From: Chloroflexota bacterium
Lineage (GTDB): Bacteria > Chloroflexota > Dormibacteria > Dormibacterales > Dormibacteraceae
Assembly (NCBI GenBank): GCA_005880915.1
Contig: VBIW01000052.1
Location: 1-64,000, forward strand
DNA: 64,000 nucleotides
Direction: 5' to 3'
Shown: positions 33,020-39,171 of the stretch, one piece after another
Layout: every line of letters starts with the position of its first letter
Position numbering within the stretch: the first letter of the stretch is position 1
Notes under the pieces: generated by a model
Database searches by the model: none
What the model saw: the letters and a program-made list of their open reading frames with translations, nothing else
What the model was told of the DNA's origin: nothing
Translations under genes and position numbers: made by a program

Positions 33020-33585
33020 TCCTGGCCGCCCGAGCGGGCGGCTACGACTTCGGCTACGACATCACCCACGGTGGGCCCGTGCGCGACCTGCTGTTCATCC
33101 TGGCCGGCCTCGTCGTCCTGGTGCTTTTTATCGTGGCCGCACGTTTCATCGCGCACTTCACAGGAGAGCAGCTCCGGAAGCGGCAGGTCCGCTCCGACGT
33201 GGTCGTCCTCGGCCGCCGCGCAGCCACGGCGCTCGTCATCCTGCTCGGGCTTTTCGCGGCGCTCGGACTCGCCGTGCAGAGCGCCAACATCACCCTCTTC
33301 GGTCTGCTGCTGGCCACGATCATCGCCGCGCTTGGGGTCCAGGACCTGCTCAAGGACTACGTATCTGGCTACTACGTCTTGCTCGAACACCATGTTCGTG
33401 TTGGCGACCGCATCAGCTTCGATTCGAACACCGGAGTCGTCACCGAGATCCGTTTGCGGGTGACCCTTTTGAAGAGCGACGAAGGCGACGTGGTGGTGGT
33501 ACCGAACTCAGAGCTGTTCACCAAACCTCTGAGGATTCACGGCGTGACGCCGGAGCAAGAGGCTAAGAAAGCGCCCCCAGCGTAA
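33016..33585 (+). CDS. Small MscS family mechanosensitive channel
   Basis: A 189-residue MscS-type channel with two or three N-terminal helices (about 22-45, 65-90, 95-115). The pore-helix/beta region ATIIAALGVQDLLKDYVSGYYVLLEHHVRVGDRI is the family signature, followed by VVVVPNSELFTKPL. It is shorter than E. coli MscS because the C-terminal vestibule is missing. ATGA overlap with rplY. It ends by overlapping the convergent NDK-like gene by 23 bases. Confidence 0.88.
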   Translation: MILAARAGGYDFGYDITHGGPVRDLLFILAGLVVLVLFIVAARFIAHFTGEQLRKRQVRSDVVVLGRRAATALVILLGLFAALGLAVQSANITLFGLLLATIIAALGVQDLLKDYVSGYYVLLEHHVRVGDRISFDSNTGVVTEIRLRVTLLKSDEGDVVVVPNSELFTKPLRIHGVTPEQEAKKAPPA

Positions 33586-34183
33586 TTCGCCACAAGGCAT
33601 CGAGCTTTTTGCCGTCGAGCTCGCACTCCTCAGCGATCAGCTCGCGCAGCATCTGCGACGCGAGGTCGATGTGGATGCCGCCGGCGATCTGAGTCGCGAG
33701 GGATCGCAGATGGAAGGTGTGGTCCGGCTTCTCCGTCGAATCGTCGAGGTGAACCTTCACCTCGTCGAGCTGTACGAAGTCTGACCACCGTCTCACCTCC
33801 GCCGCGCCGGTCTCCGGCGCATCCGACAGGTGAAGGCAGTTGAGGCCGCCGAAGATCCCGTAGCGCTCGCGGAGCGACCCGGGCCGCGACTTCGCGATCT
33901 GCGTTTCGCCGAGGTCGTGGCGCATCTGCCGCAGTGCCTCGGTGGACGCGGTGATCCGGCCGACCACCACTGGAAGCGCAGACATGAAATCGACGAGCCA
34001 CGGAAAGAATGGGCGTCCCTGCAGAAAGTCGTAGTGGTTCTCGATTAGCTCGGGCGGAGGCTGAAACCACTCCAGTGACTCGATCTTCCAGTCGCGCTCG
34101 GAAGATAGCCAGCCCCAGATCCCCGCGCGCGCGGCGAGTCGATAAGCGGAATCGGGTTTGAAGATCAAGAGCGCGTCAGTCAA
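33563..34183 (-). CDS. Nucleoside diphosphate kinase-like protein with C-terminal extension
   Basis: 206 residues. The first about 130 match the NDK fold: LLIFKPDSAYR (Lys9), HYDFLQGRPFFPWLVDFMSALPVV, PGSLRERYG, and NCLHLSDAPE with His118 at the phospho-His position. The loop after residue 20 is shorter than in NDKs, and residues about 140-206 form an extension absent from ordinary NDK (about 140 aa). It may be an NDK-related kinase or a binding protein. Its neighbour rarA is transcribed in the same direction. Confidence 0.72.
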   Translation of the reverse strand: MTDALLIFKPDSAYRLAARAGIWGWLSSERDWKIESLEWFQPPPELIENHYDFLQGRPFFPWLVDFMSALPVVVGRITASTEALRQMRHDLGETQIAKSRPGSLRERYGIFGGLNCLHLSDAPETGAAEVRRWSDFVQLDEVKVHLDDSTEKPDHTFHLRSLATQIAGGIHIDLASQMLRELIAEECELDGKKLDALWRITLGALS

Positions 34184-34192
34184 GTACGACGT

Positions 34193-35440
34193 CTATTGTC
34201 CCGGCTTGCGGTCCCGCGGGTTGGGCGAGTAGACCTTGCGGCCCTTCAACTTCTCCGGCAGATGGACCTGGTCGGCGACGCCGCTCTCGTAGTCGTGGGC
34301 GTAGCGATAGTCGCGGCCGTAGCCCATCGACTTCATCAGACCGGTGACCGCGTTGCGCAGGTGAAGCGGCACAGGCTCGTTGCCCGTTTCCTCAATGAGC
34401 TCTCTTGCCGCGCCGTATGAGGTGAGCGCCGAGTTGGACTTGGGGGCAAGCGCGAGATAGAGCGCCGCCTCGGTGAGTGGCAGCACCGCCTCGGGCATGC
34501 CGATGAAATGGGCGGCCTGCTGCGCGGCGACCGCGACCGGCAACGCGTGAGGATCGGCGAGGCCGATGTCTTCCGCGGCCAGGATGACAAGGCGCCTCGC
34601 CACGAACATCACATCCTCGCCGGCCTCGAGCATGCGCGCCATCCAGTAAACGGCGGCGTCAGGGTCGCTGCCGCGCACGCTCTTGATGAGCGCCGACACG
34701 ATGTCGTAATGCTGATCGCCCGCGCGGTCGTAGAGGAGGTGACGCTGCTGCATGGCGCGTTCGACCTGCTCGACGCCGATGGCGGCATCGCCGGCCAGCG
34801 CCACCGCCGCCTCCAGACCATTGAGCGCGACCCGCGCGTCGCCGCGCGCCACCTCGAGCAGCGCGTCCATTGCGTCGTCATCGATCGTCGCACGGAGCTC
34901 ACCCAGCCCTCGCTCGACGACCTGTCTCAGCTCGTCGTGCGTGAGCTGCTCGAGACGGAACACCCGGCTTCGCGACAGAAGGGGCGCGATGACCTCGAAC
35001 GACGGGTTCTCCGTGGTGGCCCCGATCAATGTCACCGTGCCTTCTTCGACGTGCGGCAGGATGGCGTCCTGCTGCGCCTTGTTGAAGCGGTGGATCTCAT
35101 CGATGAACAGGACGGTGCGCAGGCCCGCCCTGCGATGGACCTTCGCCTCGGCCACGACCTTGCGTAGGTCCGCGACACCCGCCGTCACGGCCGACATCGC
35201 CACCATTCGGGCGCTCGTCTCCGTGCTGAGGAGCCCGGCCAGTGTCGTTTTGCCGCTGCCGGGCGGCCCCCACAGGATGATGCTCGGCAGGTTGCCGCCC
35301 TGGGTGAGCTGGCGGAGGACGTCCACCACCTGGCGCTGCCCGATCAGGTCGGCGAAGGTTTTCGGGCGCAGCCGCGTCGCCAGCGGAGCCTTCGGCTCGG
35401 TTCCGGCTGGGATCGGGAAGAGTTCCCCCTGGTCGGTCAT
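34193..35440 (-). CDS. rarA: Replication-associated recombination protein A (RarA/MgsA)
   Basis: An AAA+ ATPase of 415 residues related to clamp loaders, acting at stalled replication forks. The Walker A motif is ILWGPPGSGKTT, Walker B VLFIDEIHRFNKAQQD, sensor IGATTENPSFEV, and the C-terminal helical part includes KSVRGSDPDAAVYWMARML. The ATG at 35440 (MTDQGELFPIPA) is preferred, since the ORF upstream to 35515 is not family-like and would run into the divergent promoter box. Confidence 0.94.
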   Translation of the reverse strand: MTDQGELFPIPAGTEPKAPLATRLRPKTFADLIGQRQVVDVLRQLTQGGNLPSIILWGPPGSGKTTLAGLLSTETSARMVAMSAVTAGVADLRKVVAEAKVHRRAGLRTVLFIDEIHRFNKAQQDAILPHVEEGTVTLIGATTENPSFEVIAPLLSRSRVFRLEQLTHDELRQVVERGLGELRATIDDDAMDALLEVARGDARVALNGLEAAVALAGDAAIGVEQVERAMQQRHLLYDRAGDQHYDIVSALIKSVRGSDPDAAVYWMARMLEAGEDVMFVARRLVILAAEDIGLADPHALPVAVAAQQAAHFIGMPEAVLPLTEAALYLALAPKSNSALTSYGAARELIEETGNEPVPLHLRNAVTGLMKSMGYGRDYRYAHDYESGVADQVHLPEKLKGRKVYSPNPRDRKPGQ

Positions 35441-35499
35441 TTGAACCTGATTCTGGCGCAAGGGTCGGTTTGCCGAGAGCGGCTGCCGGGCCGGACACC

Positions 35500-35505
35500 T
35501 AGAAT
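35500..35505 (+). promoter_or_regulatory. TAGAAT -10-like box, leaderless arrangement
   Basis: TAGAAT lies nine bases before the ATG at 35515, at the head of a long operon that runs to 44448. Same box and spacing as at 294. Confidence 0.45.
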
Positions 35506-35514
35506 GCCGGGGCA

Positions 35515-36159
35515 ATGACCACCTGCTGGTACTGCAGCTCGGACGTGCCGGAGACCTTCCACTACTGCCCGAGCTGCGGCCACAGCCAGATCGACCGGAC
35601 CTCCAGCCCCCTGTTCGGGGTGGTCGACACGACCACTGGGATCTGGAACTCCAAGTTCGTCAACGCCCTGGTCGGCCAGGAGGCAAACCGCGCGGTGCGC
35701 TACCGCCGGCCGCTCTCGGTGCTGGTCGTGGAGCTCGACCATGCCGAGCACATCCACAACGAGCTCGACCAGATCCAGCTCGACGGGCTGATGCGGGAGA
35801 TGGCGGAGCGCCTGGGCCAGGCCGTCCGCGACACCGACACCGTCGGCTTCCTCGACGCCGAGGGCCCTCCGCACTTCGCCATCGTCCTGCCCGAGACGGA
35901 CGAGCAGGGCGCGGCGCTGGCCGCGGACAAGATCCGGCGCTCGATCGCCTCGCACGACTTCAGCACCGGCGCGTGGAAGCGCATCACCGTCAGCTGCGGA
36001 GCGGCCACGATCGACGCCGACTACAGGCCCAAGGACGAGGCCGGCGTGATGAACCGGCGCGAATACAGCGGCAACCTCCTTCGGGAGGCCCAGCATGCCC
36101 TCGAGTCCGGCCGCGCGGCCGGCACGAACCGGACGACGGTCGGCGCGTACAGAAGCTGA
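35515..36159 (+). CDS. Zinc ribbon fused to a degenerate GGDEF domain
   Basis: 214 residues. Cys4, Cys7, Cys18 and Cys21 form an N-terminal zinc ribbon (CWYC...CPSC). The rest follows the diguanylate cyclase fold: DTTTGIWNSKFVNALVGQE corresponds to the D-LTGL-N entry and LSVLVVELDHAEHI to the substrate helix. The catalytic loop reads GPPHFAIVLPET where GGDEFAVLLP-type sequence is expected, so it is unlikely to make c-di-GMP. It may sense nucleotide or serve as a scaffold. It heads the operon that contains the ccm genes. Confidence 0.75.
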   Translation: MTTCWYCSSDVPETFHYCPSCGHSQIDRTSSPLFGVVDTTTGIWNSKFVNALVGQEANRAVRYRRPLSVLVVELDHAEHIHNELDQIQLDGLMREMAERLGQAVRDTDTVGFLDAEGPPHFAIVLPETDEQGAALAADKIRRSIASHDFSTGAWKRITVSCGAATIDADYRPKDEAGVMNRREYSGNLLREAQHALESGRAAGTNRTTVGAYRS

Positions 36160-36788
36160 CGCGGTTCTATCTCATCCGGCACGCGGACGTCGAAAACCCT
36201 CATGGGATCCTCTACGGCCACCTCGATGGATTCAACCTCAGCGCGTTAGGTCGGGCGCAGAGCGCAGCCCTGGGCGACCGCCTGCGCTCGTCGGGGATCA
36301 ACCGAATCGTGCACAGCCCGCTCGCCCGCGCGGCTGAAACTGCGCGCATCATCGCCGAGAAGCTGCCCGCGCCTCCGGCGATGGAGGTCGACGCCGACCT
36401 GCGCGAAGCGGAGTTCAGCCGCTACCTGCAGGGCATCCCGTACTGGCAGATCCCCGTCCGCCGGCCCCTCTGGATCGTGCACAAGGCCAAGCGGGGTTTG
36501 CTGCCGGGCGACGAGTCCGTCGAGGTGATGGGCGGCCGCGTGCTGGGCGTCGTCCGCCGGCTGGCGCGCGAGCACCCGGGCGAAGCGATCGCCGTCGTCA
36601 GCCACGCTGACCCGCTGAACGCAGCGTGGATCCTGCTCGACGGCCGGCCTCAGAACGAACGAGAGATGCACCGCAGCGGCATGCACAAGGCGGGAATGCT
36701 GCAGCTTGACCTGGAGGGTGACACGCCCAAGACCTGGGAGTACGTTCCCCCGCCACAGGTCGAAAAGCCCGCCAGCGCCGCGGCCTAG
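36156..36788 (+). CDS. Histidine phosphatase (phosphoglycerate mutase-like) family protein
   Basis: About 210 residues. TRFYLIRHADVENP carries the catalytic RH, followed by RIVHSPLARAAETARI, an acidic REAEFSRYLQ and the second His in VVSHADPL. Phosphatase substrate is unknown. No ATG, GTG or TTG occurs in frame near the conserved start. A CTG at 36156 overlaps the previous stop as CTGA, mirroring the ATGA/GTGA/TTGA junctions elsewhere, and I take it as the start. The in-frame GTG at 35973 lies deep in the previous gene. Confidence 0.83.
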   Translation: MTRFYLIRHADVENPHGILYGHLDGFNLSALGRAQSAALGDRLRSSGINRIVHSPLARAAETARIIAEKLPAPPAMEVDADLREAEFSRYLQGIPYWQIPVRRPLWIVHKAKRGLLPGDESVEVMGGRVLGVVRRLAREHPGEAIAVVSHADPLNAAWILLDGRPQNEREMHRSGMHKAGMLQLDLEGDTPKTWEYVPPPQVEKPASAAA

Positions 36789-38026
36789 TGGCCCGGACCT
36801 TTCCGCAAGGTTTCCTGTGGGGAACCTCGAGCGCGGCGCATCAGGTCGAGGGGGACAACCGCAACTCCGACTGGTGGGAATGGGAGCAGCAACCGGGCCG
36901 CATCGCGGACGGTCAGACGTCTGCGGTCGCGTGCGATCACTACCGCCGCTACCGAGAAGACTTCGCTCTGCTCCGCGAGCTGAACCAGAACGCGCACAGG
37001 CTCTCGATCGAGTGGTCGCGCGTCGAGCCGTCGGAAGGAGTGTTCGATGCGCGCCAGATCCGCCACTACCGCGACGTGCTTGGCGAGCTGCGCGAGCAGG
37101 CGATCACGCCGATGGTCACGCTGCACCACTTCACCAACCCGTTGTGGTTCTCGCGCAGGGGCGGATGGACGGCTCGGGGCGCTCCGCGTGCCTTCATTTC
37201 GTTCGTCAGGCGCATCTCAGACGAGCTCGGCGACCTGGTGGGGATGTGGTGCACGATCAACGAACCGAGCATCTACGCCGCCAACGGATGGATCACGGGC
37301 GAGTTTCCGCCCGGGCGTCGTGGCGACCTGGTCGCCCAATATCGCGTGACCCGGAACATGCACCGCGCGCATGAGCTGGCCTACGCGGCCATCAAGCGGC
37401 GGTGGCCCGATACACCAGTCGGCCTCTCGCATCACAAGTTCCTGTTCATGCCCGCCTCACGCAGGCGGCGCGACCGGCTCGCCGCCAGCGCCACCCAGAT
37501 GGTCACCGACAGGTGGCCGGTCGGTCCGGGCCGGCTCCGGCGCATCGTTGAGGCGACCAGCGATTACATCGGCCTTGCCCACTACTGGGGCCAGATGTGC
37601 GCGTTCGACCCGCGCCGGCCCAAAGACCAGTTCGTCCGCCGCTTCAACGCGCCGGGGACGATCGGCACCGAGATGGGCTGGGGCTCCAACCCGGACTGGA
37701 TGCGCGGCGTGCTCAACGAGCTGAAGCGCTACCACAAGCCTGTGTACATCACCGAGAACGGAATCGCGACCCTGGACGACGGCGTGCGCGAGAGGTACCT
37801 GGCCGAAGTCCTGGCCAACGTACATGCCGCGATCGAGGATGGGGTGGACGTTCGCGGCTATTTCCATTGGACCAACATGGACAACTTCGAGTGGGCCCGG
37901 GGCTACACGGCGCACTTCGGCCTCATCGCCGTGGATCGCAAGACGCTCGAACGCACTGTGCGGCCGAGCGCCGGCGCTTATGCCCGGATCGCGACCGCGA
38001 ACGCTCTTCCGAGTTCAATAGACTGA
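36788..38026 (+). CDS. Glycoside hydrolase family 1 (beta-glucosidase-like)
   Basis: A 412-residue GH1 enzyme that cleaves beta-glycosides with retention. The N-terminal signature FPQGFLWGTSSAAHQVEGDN is present. The acid/base Glu is in TINEPSIYA and the nucleophile Glu in YITENGIAT. It is slightly shorter than most GH1 enzymes, with no signal peptide, so it acts in the cytoplasm on imported sugars. GTG 36788 overlaps the previous stop by one base. It sits oddly between a phosphatase and cytochrome c maturation genes. Confidence 0.9.
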   Translation: MARTFPQGFLWGTSSAAHQVEGDNRNSDWWEWEQQPGRIADGQTSAVACDHYRRYREDFALLRELNQNAHRLSIEWSRVEPSEGVFDARQIRHYRDVLGELREQAITPMVTLHHFTNPLWFSRRGGWTARGAPRAFISFVRRISDELGDLVGMWCTINEPSIYAANGWITGEFPPGRRGDLVAQYRVTRNMHRAHELAYAAIKRRWPDTPVGLSHHKFLFMPASRRRRDRLAASATQMVTDRWPVGPGRLRRIVEATSDYIGLAHYWGQMCAFDPRRPKDQFVRRFNAPGTIGTEMGWGSNPDWMRGVLNELKRYHKPVYITENGIATLDDGVRERYLAEVLANVHAAIEDGVDVRGYFHWTNMDNFEWARGYTAHFGLIAVDRKTLERTVRPSAGAYARIATANALPSSID

Positions 38027-38032
38027 CTCGAC

Positions 38033-38548
38033 GTGAACCGCAGATCGGCGGTGATTGGGTCTCTCGCGATCGTCCTCGGCTCGATCCTGATGCTCTCGCT
38101 CGCCTGGGGTCTCCAGCACGCCGCGCTGGCCAACCCGCCCGTGCTGGGCAAGACGGCGCCGAGGCTTGCGATCGAAACCCCGGCGGGCGACCAGGTCAAG
38201 GTCTGGGAGCTGCAGGGCAAACCGGTGGTGGTGAACTTCTGGGCTTCATGGTGCGGGCCCTGCGTGGATGAAGCCGGCGTGCTCGCCGAGGCTTCCGCCG
38301 CGCACCAGCAAGTAGCCTTCGTCGGCGCCGACAACCAGGACACGACCGCCGGGTTCCAGTCTTTCGAGCAGCGGCACCCGCACCCGTACCCGGCGGGGCC
38401 GATCGTGAGCGGCTCGTATCAGTCATATGGTGTGGCCGGCCTGCCCGCGACGTTCTTCATCGACGCTCAGGGCGTAGTCGTCGCGTCCTTCACCGGGCCG
38501 CTCGACACGCCGACGCTCAACCACTACCTTGGGCTGATCGCTTCGTGA
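38033..38548 (+). CDS. TlpA/ResA (CcmG-like) thioredoxin-fold protein
   Basis: A 171-residue membrane-anchored thioredoxin-fold protein. One N-terminal helix (about residues 8-32) is followed by VVVNFWASWCGPCVDEAGVL with the redox WCGPC, and the cis-Pro region VAGLPATFFIDAQG. It would reduce apocytochrome c cysteines outside the membrane before heme attachment, as CcmG/ResA do. Start GTG 38033. It overlaps ccmE as GTGA, which supports the role. Confidence 0.9.
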   Translation: MNRRSAVIGSLAIVLGSILMLSLAWGLQHAALANPPVLGKTAPRLAIETPAGDQVKVWELQGKPVVVNFWASWCGPCVDEAGVLAEASAAHQQVAFVGADNQDTTAGFQSFEQRHPHPYPAGPIVSGSYQSYGVAGLPATFFIDAQGVVVASFTGPLDTPTLNHYLGLIAS

Positions 38549-38931
38549 GCATGACGCTGAGGTGGGGTCTCCCGGCCGTGGTCGTCGCGGCGTGCGTCGG
38601 ATATCTCATCTACTCGGCCTCGGGTGGCGCGAGCGAGTACTACGTCACCGTGTCGCAGCTGCACGCCCAGTCGACTGCCGCAGACGTGCGCGTCGCGGGC
38701 GTGGTGCAGGACGACGTGCAGAAGACAGGTGGCGGGCTCCACGTGACGTTCACGGAGAAGGACCGGACCGCGTCGATGCCGGTGGAGTACACGGGCACGC
38801 TGCCTGACATCTTCCGGCCCGGTATCACAGTCGTAGCCGAGGGCAAGCTGGGCAGCGATGGCGTGTTCCACGCGCGGACCCTGCTCGCCAAGTGCCCGTC
38901 ACGCTTCTCAACTCAACCATATACACAGTGA
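38545..38931 (+). CDS. ccmE: Cytochrome c maturation protein CcmE, Cys-type
   Basis: A 128-residue heme chaperone. It has an N-terminal anchor helix (about 5-27), then the OB-fold core with VRVAGVVQDDV, LHVTFTEKD and PVEYTGTLPDIFRPG. The heme-binding motif LLAKCPSRF has Cys117 where the common form has His (H-x-x-x-Y), and Phe121 replaces Tyr. Cys-type CcmE (C-x-x-x-Y) is known from archaea and sulfate reducers; the final Phe is a further change. GTG 38545 overlaps the previous stop; ATG 38551 is also possible. Confidence 0.9.
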   Translation: MSMTLRWGLPAVVVAACVGYLIYSASGGASEYYVTVSQLHAQSTAADVRVAGVVQDDVQKTGGGLHVTFTEKDRTASMPVEYTGTLPDIFRPGITVVAEGKLGSDGVFHARTLLAKCPSRFSTQPYTQ

Positions 38932-38935
38932 TCGG

Positions 38936-39171
38936 AGGATCACGCCGCCGAAGTTCCTTGCATCTTCGCGGCCTAGGCGACCGGGCGCCGACCCACCCCA
39001 CGAAATCTGCGATTTCGCGGGGACCCCGGGAGTGGGCGCTGAAGCCAGCGTCGACTTCTGCGCGCGCTCGGTCGGGCATCTACGCGATGCGCTCCCTCGC
39101 GTGCTCGGCGTCTCCTTGGCTCCGGCCGCCGATGCCGCGAATATGCGGCGGACCTCCGGCGTCGTGATCCT
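38936..39171 (+). repeat. Structured dispersed repeat, copy 1 (236 bp)
   Basis: Arms 38936-38977 and 39129-39171 form a long imperfect inverted repeat: the inner 18 bases (GCATCTTCGCGGCCTAGG and CCGATGCCGCGAATATGC) are shared with copy 2, while the outer 20-24 bases differ from copy 2 yet still pair (17 of 20 counted). The core is about 90 percent identical to copy 2. It lies in the ccm operon between ccmE and ccmF, and its right arm contains the ccmF start codon. It codes no protein of its own. Confidence 0.8.
38990..39036 (+). repeat. Hairpin insert within structured repeat copy 1
   Basis: This segment replaces five bases (TGCGG) of copy 2. It contains a hairpin with stem 38996-39007/39011-39022 (CGAAATC-TGC-GATTTCG core, one mismatch further out) and an outer CCCAC/GTGGG pair. 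It looks like a second palindromic element nested in the first. Confidence 0.6.

Noticed and set aside
38858..39142. Upstream extension of the ccmF frame
   Set aside because: It runs through the end of ccmE and the repeat element; the CcmF-like sequence starts at ATG 39143.
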